Position numbers and translations under genes: made by a program. Under the pieces are notes generated by a model. It was not told the DNA's origin. It saw only the letters and a program-made list of their open reading frames with translations, and did no database searches. Shown here in pieces: positions 16,045 through 24,561 of a stretch of DNA of 64,000 nt. The first letter of the stretch is position 1, and each line of letters starts with the position of its first letter. Location of the stretch: contig JBIKUD010000011.1 of the NCBI GenBank assembly GCA_044347745.1, forward strand, positions 17,560 through 81,559, given 5' to 3'. Source of the stretch: JAIBBV01 sp044347745 (GTDB lineage: Bacteria > Bdellovibrionota_C > UBA2361 > JAFLCA01).

Positions 16045-19000
16045 TTGAACAACGTAAATTTTATTCACGCCGTAGCTAGCTCTCTTCGCAAATTGTCTGT
16101 TTCGGTTGTTCAGATTGTTTTTGTGTTGCCCATATTTTTTTATGGCTCGTTTTTCCCCCGATCTGCATTCGCTGTCTTTCCTCCCCAGACGCTTTGCGGA
16201 GACCAGGGTAAAATAGTAATTGCTGGCGATGGATATCTTGCAGATATCGATCCTAGACCTGAGTCTTCAGCTACTGCAGCGAAACCCAAGAACGGACCCT
16301 ACAGCTCCAAAGATACGGTAGGCGACGATCAAGGGGTTGATGTGAACGGCGGCCTTGAGCGTAAAGTTGGCCCCTTTAGAGTTTACTCAGGGGGAAGCAT
16401 AAATGCTTCGGCTCATAGTGCTGCTACATCGCCAAGCAACCCGACAAAGGTACAAATTACTTATTCGCCTGGCGGACAGCCAATTCTGATACAAATTTTG
16501 CTTGGTGCCGGGCTGCCACCTATTTCAATCCCGGTCAGTCCACCATTTCCACCTGCGGTCCTTCCTGGCCCTCTTAGTGGCGGCGGTGGCGCGGGGGGAG
16601 GAGGGGCAGGTGGCGCTGGTGGCGGAGCGGGAGGCGGAGGAGCATGTGTGGCGGCCTTGTCTTCATGCACAGCTGATGCTCATTGCCCTGGTGCCCAGAC
16701 TTGTAGTCCTGATGGTCCGCCCGTTGGAAAATGCAGTTGCAAAGGTCCAACAACAGGAGGTGGGACAGGTAACGGTATTTTAGCACCCACCAATGCAGGC
16801 CCTGGCAATGGCTTCACTGGTGTCATAGTTGGCACAGCTCCGGGCGCTTCAGGTTCAGCAACCTCCTCACCAGGAAGTGCGGCTTCGCAGGTGAGTCAGG
16901 TCCCCGCTAGACCAGGATTAGTTGGAGATTGGTTTTATAGTCTTTCCTATCCTATTTTGCTGTGGCGTCTTCATTTGCCTTCTGTGGGCGAGGAGCTTTT
17001 GGCCTATGGTAGCGATGGATCACGGTTTACATTTTCCCTCCAAGCTGATGGTTCATTTTTATTAGTCTCGGTCGAAGACCATTTCGGAAACAAAACCTCC
17101 TATTTTCATAATGTCCAGTCTGGAGAGGTCGAGTCGATACGTGCAGGTGGGGTCGAAACTCGCTATGCTCGAAGCGGTTCAAATTTTACCATAGATGTTT
17201 CTTTTTGTGACCTCAGTTATCAGTCCTGTGTGCTGCGGCCTGAGTTTCGGGAGATTGCTCAATTTGATTCGGCTGGTCGTTTGCTTAGTTACACAGGTCC
17301 AGAGACCGAATTTGTATCAGCTCCGAATCAAGCTATTGGCCTCTATGATACAACAAATGTACAGACGAGCCGCATATCACGTCATTTTGGGTATTCGGCT
17401 CAGGGCCTCTTAACCCAGGAGTGGATCAGTAGGCCCACTGGCGAGAATGAACAGCTGTATCAAGTTGCGTGGAATCAGTTTGGAGCTCAGTATCGGGTAG
17501 CGTCTTTGACTTTCCCCAACGGATACCAAAGGACGTTCTCTTATAATACTCCTTCCCTTAATCAGCGAGAGGTCCTCGTGGATGATGGAGTTTCTCTGGC
17601 GAGTTACACCTACTCCACCCCGGTTGGGCATCTGATTGAATTTAAAGAGCAACCACTTACAAATCTGCAGGCAGCCCCCAACATCCCGTATCAGGTCACC
17701 AAGTACTCGTACCTCGCAGCAAGTGATCAAAATTGTCCACTCGTAAATGAGATTGTTTATCCAAATGGAGCTAAGTGGGAGGGCTATTTTGATAACCACT
17801 ATCGCTTGGTGATTGAAGGATTCACCAGTCCAGTTGATGCGAATCAACTTGTCTATCGGCGTTATGAGTACGGGCATATTTTGGATGGCAGTCAGCCGCT
17901 ACGTGTGACTGATGAAGCTGGTACGGTGAGCGAGTGGCACTATTCTTTCGGTTGGCATAGCAACCCGAACGACTCTCGCGGACGTCTCTTGAGAAAGCTC
18001 GAGAGTGCCATGCTTAGCACCAATCAAAGTCGTTACAAGCTCGATCATATGAGCTGGTATGCCGATACGGGCCAGATTGTTCGCGAAAAATCAGCGAATG
18101 GTATAGTCACCGAATACGGCTATGAGGCTCCTGGTGTTGGCTCGGGACGCCAGCTTCTACGCGAAACGGCCTCAGGCCCAGATGCTGGCAATGGGCGTGT
18201 GGACCGTGGCAATTCGGCCACGACATTTTTAAGACTTGAGAGATCTAGCCCCCTTGGAGCCATAACGGCACTTGAAAGCGGTCCGCCAACAAATCCAACC
18301 AGAATTGAATATCTTAATGATAGTCAGGGGCGACCGACAGAGGTGCGTTCTGGAAGCTCGCTTACAAAAATGTTTTATGATTGGCGTGGCAACATAGCTT
18401 CTGTTCAACGCTGGAGTCGAAATTTTAACGGACAGCCCTACGCCCATAATGGCAGCACGGGAGGTGATTGGTATAGAACCGACTATCTTTGGACTACTCA
18501 AAGTCTGCGTGCGCGTCTCGACGAGCATCGCCCACCGCATGCCCCACTGGATTGGGCCAGCCTTGCAAACTTTGTCATCACCACCTTTGACTACAGACCC
18601 GATGGCAGTTTGGAGCGAGTAACCAATCCAACAGGGGAGAGTCTGATGTATGAGTGGAACGGTTATGGATCCCTATGGAAAGTCAGTTTGCTGGGCGGGC
18701 CGAATTTAGAGGAGCATTTCTACGATCTAGATCAGGTGACTCAGCGAAAATTGGCACGTGATAACAATGGTCTTGAATACGCTGATACAGTTTATCATCT
18801 CAATAAATTGGGCCAGATTCACCAAATCACGCTCCCCAATTCCCAGACTCAGATTTTTGGCCGAGATGTATTAGGGCGGACCGTCCAGGGTGAACGCGTG
18901 GCCAATGGAGTGCTGCTTGAAAAATCTCGTTTGGTGCTGGACGAACTTGGGCGGGCTCGTGAGGTATATCAGATTAACCCGCGCTCAGGAGAATCCATTC

Positions 19001-22000
19001 GTCTTGCAGCGGTAGAGTATGGGGTGATGGGCGCTGAACAGGTGAGTGATCAGTTCGGTGTGACCACAAGGTTCCTCTACGATGGCGCCGCCAGAGTTAA
19101 GACCATTTATGAGCGTGGCCGTGCAGCACACTATTCCTACCTTCCGCATCGAGATGAAATAAATGAGTTAGGTATTGAAGGGACACCGGGGCAAATAAGA
19201 TACACCCAGTATGCTTACTATCCAGATGGCAAACTGCGATTGGCGTCCAAGGTTGGATTAAACCGCACTGCTCCCCCGCTTACGAAGGAGTTTCGCTACA
19301 ACTCTTTTGGCCTACTTGAGGCTGTTACGCTTGCGGATGGCAGAACGACTGAGAGAGTGGTAGGTCCTGATGGGTTTACTTGGGAACAAAAAGTAGGCGG
19401 AGTTGTAAGCGGTCGCGCAAGTCGCACCATTGATCCCCTCAACCAGAGCTATCTTGTGAACTATGAAGATGCTCGGGGGCGCATTACCTCCGCGCAGTTT
19501 GGACTTGCTGGAATGCAACGCCTCACCTTGCCCGGAGTGTCACCAATCCAGTATCAGTACGATGGGGCTTTAAAGCTTAGTTCTATCGAGTCTGGTCGGG
19601 TGCGGCACGAACTTGAATATGATCAATTAGGCCGGTTATTCCGCCTCAGTGCGGAGCTTCTGCAAGGAGGCGAACGCCGAACTCGCGAGCTTTTTCGCGA
19701 TAGTTATGATCGGGCATATCGAGTTGAAGACCATGGTGGTGGCACGACCACTAGCATTGATTACAATTTTGGACATTTTGGGGAAGTCATTGAAGAAAGA
19801 CTCTTCGACCCCGTTTTTGGTCTGCGCAAAATCGCGGTCGATCGCAACGGGCCTCGAGGGTACGATTTGAGCAAAATTTATTCAGTACAGGTAGATGGCA
19901 AAACTTGGCGACGAGAATACGATCCAACCACTGGACTGATCACTGCGATTCATTTACGCACTTCACCCTCGCTGCCGTTTCGCAATGTTCTCAACTTTTC
20001 CTATTCGGGAGCTATTCCCGATAGCATTGAACATTCCAATGGCCTCATAACAACCATCGACTATGATACCTACGGTGCACTTTGGGGAACTCAAAGTTTT
20101 CATGCTGGGGCGCTTCTTGAGCAAGTAGAGTATCAACGCGATCCCTTGCAGAGGATTCAAGAAGAGCGAAAGCCATGGGGGGCTCCGTCAGGGTATGGCA
20201 GCAGCTATAAGTATGATCCCGTGTTTGGTAATCTGGTTGGAGAAAAGCGGTTCGCCAGCCCCCTACAGTTTGGCCAAGATTTTGAGTCAATCCAGACATC
20301 TTCAGGGCAAACTTTCTTGTATGATCCTTTTGATTCTGAACTCCGTACACAAGTCAGTATAAATTCGGCTAGCGGTGGACACTCAAAAAATTATCAGATC
20401 GATCAAGCGCGTGGGCGTTATGCAGCATACAATGGAGCCCCCTTAAACTATGATTTGGAAGGTAATCTTACTCATGATGGGTCACGTAGCTTTAGTTATG
20501 ACACGTTCGGCAATCTAAGTTCAGTGAGCGATGCGTCAGGGCAACTGCTTGGTCAATTTCGCTACGACCCCTATGGGCGCCTGCTGACAGTTGATTCTGG
20601 TCAAGGGCCCCAGCTGCAACGCTGGTTCGGTCCGCGAGTATTTTCAACTGAGAGTGCTGGAGGCCAGTGGACGGCAAATGTATTCCACCCCTATGTTCCT
20701 AATGAGCGTCTTGCTGAGACCTCAAGTTCTGGACAAGAAACCCATACAACCTGGTCGCAGTACTCACCACTGAGCACAGTTGATTTGAGCGGAATACTCG
20801 AGAGCTACCTTTTTGGTTCTGATGGGGAACGCCAGGTGTATGCGGGCGGCGCGAATACACCTTCGTCTGTTTCTTCGCTAGATCAGGAGCTTGGCTTCCA
20901 CGGAATGTGGTCTGTGCCCGGAACTGGGCTGCAGTATGCGCGTGCACGTTGGTACGATTCGCGGGGATATTTTACCCAACGTGATCCTTTGCCGCCTTAT
21001 CGCTACAACTTTGCCAGTCATGATCAAATCAACAATTCGGACCCTACCGGGCTACAAACAGAGGAGTATCTTAACGAGTACGACGCCAGTTTTTCTTCAA
21101 TCGACTCTGGAGAGCGTGAACTGTTGGATGTTTTTGGAATGCCGATTCGTGCTTTTGCTGACGGCATGAAGTGGATAGGTGCCCAATGGGATGACGCTAA
21201 TGCCTGGTTAGATGAACATTTTAACAATACTTCGGTAGGGCTTGAATTTCGGCGGGAATGTGAAGGGGTGCGGAATTCTCTCGATCACGCCATGGCAGCG
21301 AATAACTCTGGTTGGGTAATGCCGTATATGGATCATAGGCAGGCGATCGGCATGTTTTTGGCTCGAGAAACGGTGGCTGATTACGCTGATCGAGGTGTCA
21401 CCATGGGCAATACGGTGGTGCCACTTGTCACAACCTTCGTTCCCCTTAAAGTGCCTTGCCCGGGCCTTGGAGCGAGCGATGATTTGCTCAAAGCCGCTTC
21501 CCAAATTGGCCCGATTGCTCCGCGTTCGGGGGCTGGCAGATTGGGCACGGCTCCCTTTCTGGGACTGGGAAGGGCAGCCGAGGAAGCTGCTGAGGGCACA
21601 CTTGCGGCTGCTTCGAAGGGCCCAATTTCGCTCTCCCCTCGAGTGTGTTTAACCAGCCCCTGTTCTGAAGCAACTGCGATTTTGGGGCCTGTTAATCCAC
21701 GGCTCCCATTCGTAGGAGAAACACTTTATCACTATACGGCATTTCCCGGAATCAAGGAGATTCTGAAAAATGGCCTTCTCCCTGGAAGAGCAAGTGGGCG
21801 GGTATTTGCAACACTTGATGGAACCTTGACTCCATCTCAGGTAGTTTCGCGCCTGGCATTGCCTACAAAAGCTGAGCCGCAGTTCCGCTGGAGAATTAAT
21901 GCAGCAAGGGCTAACTGTCCGAGCTCTAATCCAGGACCAACAGTGGTGAAGGCGGATTTCGGTGAGTTGGGAGGGGGTTGGGAATTTAGCTGGAGTGGAC

Positions 22001-22089
22001 CCATAGACCCGGCTGCACTAGAAGGTGTTGATGTCTGGGATGATGTGCTGGGTGACTGGGTTGAGCTAAATTTGTCGTTTTATCGCTAA
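16045..22089 (+). CDS. Rhs/YD-repeat polymorphic toxin-like protein
   Basis: This very long protein (about 2014 aa) is an Rhs-type shell protein that would wrap and deliver a C-terminal toxin. I favour the TTG at 16045 (GGGAGA six bases upstream) over a GTG at 15982. An N-terminal hydrophobic segment ends A-F-A and looks like a signal peptide. Next comes a Gly-rich linker (near residue 175-205) with the Cys pattern C-x-x-D-x-x-C-P-x-x-x-x-C. YD repeats (Y-D-x-x-G-x-L types) fill about residues 300-1620. The core ends with the Rhs signature Y-A-R-A-R-W-Y-D-x-R-G-Y-F-x-x-R-D-P and D-P-T-G-L (near 20930-21050). The variable C-terminal 345 residues finish with L-Y-H-Y-T-x-x-P-G-I-K-E-I-L-K-N-G (21724 on), which looks like a HYD1/ART-type toxin start. 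No partner chaperone gene is nearby. Confidence 0.85.
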   Translation: MNNVNFIHAVASSLRKLSVSVVQIVFVLPIFFYGSFFPRSAFAVFPPQTLCGDQGKIVIAGDGYLADIDPRPESSATAAKPKNGPYSSKDTVGDDQGVDVNGGLERKVGPFRVYSGGSINASAHSAATSPSNPTKVQITYSPGGQPILIQILLGAGLPPISIPVSPPFPPAVLPGPLSGGGGAGGGGAGGAGGGAGGGGACVAALSSCTADAHCPGAQTCSPDGPPVGKCSCKGPTTGGGTGNGILAPTNAGPGNGFTGVIVGTAPGASGSATSSPGSAASQVSQVPARPGLVGDWFYSLSYPILLWRLHLPSVGEELLAYGSDGSRFTFSLQADGSFLLVSVEDHFGNKTSYFHNVQSGEVESIRAGGVETRYARSGSNFTIDVSFCDLSYQSCVLRPEFREIAQFDSAGRLLSYTGPETEFVSAPNQAIGLYDTTNVQTSRISRHFGYSAQGLLTQEWISRPTGENEQLYQVAWNQFGAQYRVASLTFPNGYQRTFSYNTPSLNQREVLVDDGVSLASYTYSTPVGHLIEFKEQPLTNLQAAPNIPYQVTKYSYLAASDQNCPLVNEIVYPNGAKWEGYFDNHYRLVIEGFTSPVDANQLVYRRYEYGHILDGSQPLRVTDEAGTVSEWHYSFGWHSNPNDSRGRLLRKLESAMLSTNQSRYKLDHMSWYADTGQIVREKSANGIVTEYGYEAPGVGSGRQLLRETASGPDAGNGRVDRGNSATTFLRLERSSPLGAITALESGPPTNPTRIEYLNDSQGRPTEVRSGSSLTKMFYDWRGNIASVQRWSRNFNGQPYAHNGSTGGDWYRTDYLWTTQSLRARLDEHRPPHAPLDWASLANFVITTFDYRPDGSLERVTNPTGESLMYEWNGYGSLWKVSLLGGPNLEEHFYDLDQVTQRKLARDNNGLEYADTVYHLNKLGQIHQITLPNSQTQIFGRDVLGRTVQGERVANGVLLEKSRLVLDELGRAREVYQINPRSGESIRLAAVEYGVMGAEQVSDQFGVTTRFLYDGAARVKTIYERGRAAHYSYLPHRDEINELGIEGTPGQIRYTQYAYYPDGKLRLASKVGLNRTAPPLTKEFRYNSFGLLEAVTLADGRTTERVVGPDGFTWEQKVGGVVSGRASRTIDPLNQSYLVNYEDARGRITSAQFGLAGMQRLTLPGVSPIQYQYDGALKLSSIESGRVRHELEYDQLGRLFRLSAELLQGGERRTRELFRDSYDRAYRVEDHGGGTTTSIDYNFGHFGEVIEERLFDPVFGLRKIAVDRNGPRGYDLSKIYSVQVDGKTWRREYDPTTGLITAIHLRTSPSLPFRNVLNFSYSGAIPDSIEHSNGLITTIDYDTYGALWGTQSFHAGALLEQVEYQRDPLQRIQEERKPWGAPSGYGSSYKYDPVFGNLVGEKRFASPLQFGQDFESIQTSSGQTFLYDPFDSELRTQVSINSASGGHSKNYQIDQARGRYAAYNGAPLNYDLEGNLTHDGSRSFSYDTFGNLSSVSDASGQLLGQFRYDPYGRLLTVDSGQGPQLQRWFGPRVFSTESAGGQWTANVFHPYVPNERLAETSSSGQETHTTWSQYSPLSTVDLSGILESYLFGSDGERQVYAGGANTPSSVSSLDQELGFHGMWSVPGTGLQYARARWYDSRGYFTQRDPLPPYRYNFASHDQINNSDPTGLQTEEYLNEYDASFSSIDSGERELLDVFGMPIRAFADGMKWIGAQWDDANAWLDEHFNNTSVGLEFRRECEGVRNSLDHAMAANNSGWVMPYMDHRQAIGMFLARETVADYADRGVTMGNTVVPLVTTFVPLKVPCPGLGASDDLLKAASQIGPIAPRSGAGRLGTAPFLGLGRAAEEAAEGTLAAASKGPISLSPRVCLTSPCSEATAILGPVNPRLPFVGETLYHYTAFPGIKEILKNGLLPGRASGRVFATLDGTLTPSQVVSRLALPTKAEPQFRWRINAARANCPSSNPGPTVVKADFGELGGGWEFSWSGPIDPAALEGVDVWDDVLGDWVELNLSFYR

Positions 22090-22136
22090 ATTATTGCTAG
22101 AATGGTGTCTCATCATTAAAGGAAAGTAGGAGCTTT

Positions 22137-22538
22137 ATGGGGCCAGTTATGCCAGGAAATGTTGAGCGCCGCTTGCTCGGAATTTTGGAAGAGCCTGATT
22201 TGCAGCATGATGGAAATGCGCTGCAAGCCCGCCTTGTCGAAAACATGACAACGCTTCTTGATAGACCAGCGAACCGAGCTGGAGTTTTAAGTTTTGTGAA
22301 TCAACTTTTGGGTTCGTCGGCAGAAGATAGGCTTCTGGCGGTCACTTTAATTGGCGACACAAATTTAAGCGAATTTCGTCAGCAGCTAGTGGCTGCAAGT
22401 ACCAGTGACATCGGCGTGCGTCGCCTTTTTGGACTCGACGCAGTGCATAATTTGAATAGCGGGTACGGATATCGCGAGCTTTTGGCCCGGGTGATTTCAG
22501 ATTTATCTCCCTCAACTCCTCCCACAAATGCAGCATAG
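22137..22538 (+). CDS. small helical protein, possible Rhs immunity protein
   Basis: The 133-residue product is all-helical by sequence with a HEAT-like pattern (L-L-G-I-L-E-E-P, then L-L-G-S-S-A-E-D-R-L-L-A-V-T-L-I-G). It has no signal or membrane segment. AGGAG precedes the ATG at 22137 by four bases. Because it follows the toxin tip of the Rhs gene with a 47-base gap on the same strand, it is the natural candidate for an immunity protein. I do not recognise a family, and immunity is inferred from position only. Confidence 0.5.
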   Translation: MGPVMPGNVERRLLGILEEPDLQHDGNALQARLVENMTTLLDRPANRAGVLSFVNQLLGSSAEDRLLAVTLIGDTNLSEFRQQLVAASTSDIGVRRLFGLDAVHNLNSGYGYRELLARVISDLSPSTPPTNAA

Positions 22539-22802
22539 TCTCTACGCAGTATAATACGCTGTAAGGGTTTAAAGACCCGGACCAGCTTTGACTTATCAGC
22601 CGCGTTTCTGATTCGTTGTGGGCATGCGCAACTTTTTCCTTAATTGTCGGCGCTGATGATAGTTTTGAATTTCGGCGAAAATGCCAGTTATTACGGGCAG
22701 TTGTGTTATTTTAGGTCATTTGCTAGCCTTCTCTAAGAGCGCGATGTAAACAAAACGCGCATTCAAAATGGTTTCGGGTTATTATCCTCTGCGGAGATTG
22801 CA

Positions 22803-23480
22803 ATGGATCAAACTATTCCTAATCGCACAGGCCCCTGGGTGATCGCTGTAACGGGCGCTAGCGGTATGCGTTATGCGCTGCGCATGCTGGATATTGCAGC
22901 AGATCGCATGCAAGAAGTGCACGTCGTTTTCTCTGAGGCGGCAATTCGGGTGCTTCGCGAAGAAGAGGGGCTGGCGGTTTCTGCATCGAATATTTCAATG
23001 CGTAAATTGTGCGGACGAGATGCCGACAATGTTTACTTTTATAATCCCCGAGATATTGGCGCTAAGATTGCCTCGGGATCGGCGCTGTTTGACGGAATGG
23101 TAATTGTGCCATGCACCATGGGTACTTTAGGTGCTATTGCGCACGGTATTTGTGATAACCTTATTCATCGCGCCGCGGACGTCACTCTTAAAGAAGGGCG
23201 CAAGCTTGTGATTGTGCCTCGTGAAACTCCGCTCTCAGCGATTCATCTAGAGAATATGCTTTCTTTGACACGAGTAGGTGCTCGAATAGTACCTGCTATG
23301 CCAGGGTTTTATCACCAACCAGCCCAAATTAGTGATCTTGTAGATATGATGGTGATGAAAATATTTGATCAGATGGGAATTCGCACCGACCTTGTGCAGC
23401 GCTGGAAAGAACATGAAAAGCCAACATCCTCCCAAAAAGTTGTGGTAGGCGTGCCTAAGTTTGATATGGGAATTGCCTAA
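22803..23480 (+). CDS. ubiX: flavin prenyltransferase UbiX
   Basis: UbiX makes prenylated FMN (from FMN and dimethylallyl phosphate), the cofactor of UbiD-type decarboxylases. Hallmarks are V-T-G-A-S-G-M-R-Y near residue 17, G-x-x-V-x-P-C-T-M-G-T-L-G-A-I-A-x-G near 105, and R-E-T-P-L-S-x-I-H-L-E-N-M followed by P-x-x-P-G-F-Y-H-Q-P. In futalosine operons UbiX helps the decarboxylation of a menaquinone precursor. It is directly followed by a MqnC/E-like gene (start codon next to its stop), so it leads a four-gene operon. Length is slightly longer than the usual 190 residues because of the C-terminal tail. Confidence 0.9.
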   Translation: MDQTIPNRTGPWVIAVTGASGMRYALRMLDIAADRMQEVHVVFSEAAIRVLREEEGLAVSASNISMRKLCGRDADNVYFYNPRDIGAKIASGSALFDGMVIVPCTMGTLGAIAHGICDNLIHRAADVTLKEGRKLVIVPRETPLSAIHLENMLSLTRVGARIVPAMPGFYHQPAQISDLVDMMVMKIFDQMGIRTDLVQRWKEHEKPTSSQKVVVGVPKFDMGIA

Positions 23481-24557
23481 ATGGGTACCTTAGCCAAGCG
23501 CGGTATTTTCAACGGACGTAAGGTGGCCCTTACAGAAGTTCCGCACTTGCAAAATACCCCGACGCTCGATCCTCTTACGCGTGCCTGTTTCGGTCGCTAT
23601 GGATTCGCTCGAATTGCTGAGCGAATTCGAGAGGGGCAACCTCTGGCGTCGCGAGATATTGAGAGTTTGCTCGTAAAGGCTCCCATCTCCGTTCTTCTGA
23701 AATTAATTGAGCTTAAAGGGCGTCCTTCAAAAGTGAGGTCTCCAGAGCCTCTTCTGGTATTGCCTCTCGCGAGCTGGCTGGAAACACAAGGAAAGGAAGA
23801 AGCCTTACATAAAGCAAAAAAGCTCCTGTTACATTTCGATAGTCCAAGTCCACGTGTTGTACTCGACATACTGTCAAATTCCAAAATGCATACTCAGTGT
23901 TTAGAAGCTGCAAGTGTGCTGATGAAGTTGAGGCCAGATCTCGTTTTTGTAGGGCCTACCGTGGATGAGCTTATCGCCTGGGCGCTGGCTATTCCAAGTA
24001 GAGATCCGTTGGGCCTCACCCGTAATCCTCAGTTCGAAGAAATTTTGGCCTATATCAAAAACTTAGGCTTGCATCGTTTGAGGCCGTGCTCGGTACTTGA
24101 GGTGGCCCCTTCGGTAAAAGCTGCCGGCTTTCCTTTGAGCATGCTTACAAATTTAGCCGATTTTACTACCCCGGCTGAATTGGCCCGCGAAATTTTTAGA
24201 ATTCACGAGCTTTCGGTGTCGCAGCAGATTGAAGTGTGGGTGCCTGGCTTTGAGAGCCCACAGCCAGCACAGCGCGCAGGAGTGGAACGCGCAATTCGGG
24301 AACATCAGCTTCTACGCACCCTTGCAACGGGTGCTTTGGCACTTACCCGCATCCCATTTTATCGGGCATCAAGTCGTTATTTTTCATTGGATGCGTTGCG
24401 CATGGCTGCCCGTTTTGGGGCCAATGATTTTGGTTTTGGCGCGGTGAACGCGCAGTCGGCAAAGTTGCTACAAATTGAGCCAATTGAAACTTTGCAACGT
24501 GCCCTCCAGGAGAAAGCGGCTGAAGCTTCGCATCTTAATCTGACTCCGGAGCAGTAA
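23481..24557 (+). CDS. cysteine-less MqnC/MqnE-like radical-SAM-fold protein
   Basis: The layout follows aminofutalosine synthase/cyclic dehypoxanthine futalosine synthase: an N-terminal helix pair (R-E-G-Q-P-L-A-S-R-D-I-E-S-L-L), a middle barrel-like region, a late segment F-E-E-I-L-A-Y-I-K-N-L-G-L and a C-terminal A-A-R-F-G-A-N-D-F-G-F-G like the MqnC/E ending A-L-x-F-G-A-N-D. The family's cluster motif CxxxCxxC is absent; the only cysteines are in R-A-C-F-G, T-Q-C-L-E and R-P-C-S-V. So no [4Fe-4S]-SAM site is possible by the standard chemistry. It may be a dead paralogue kept as a scaffold or allosteric partner. Tightly packed with ubiX (no gap) and the MqnA fusion (four bases). Confidence 0.65.
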   Translation: MGTLAKRGIFNGRKVALTEVPHLQNTPTLDPLTRACFGRYGFARIAERIREGQPLASRDIESLLVKAPISVLLKLIELKGRPSKVRSPEPLLVLPLASWLETQGKEEALHKAKKLLLHFDSPSPRVVLDILSNSKMHTQCLEAASVLMKLRPDLVFVGPTVDELIAWALAIPSRDPLGLTRNPQFEEILAYIKNLGLHRLRPCSVLEVAPSVKAAGFPLSMLTNLADFTTPAELAREIFRIHELSVSQQIEVWVPGFESPQPAQRAGVERAIREHQLLRTLATGALALTRIPFYRASSRYFSLDALRMAARFGANDFGFGAVNAQSAKLLQIEPIETLQRALQEKAAEASHLNLTPEQ

Positions 24558-24561
24558 ACAC

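Noticed and set aside
16461..16786. Antisense open frames under the Gly-rich part of the Rhs gene
   Set aside because: They arise from GC-rich codons and give Pro-rich low-complexity peptides.
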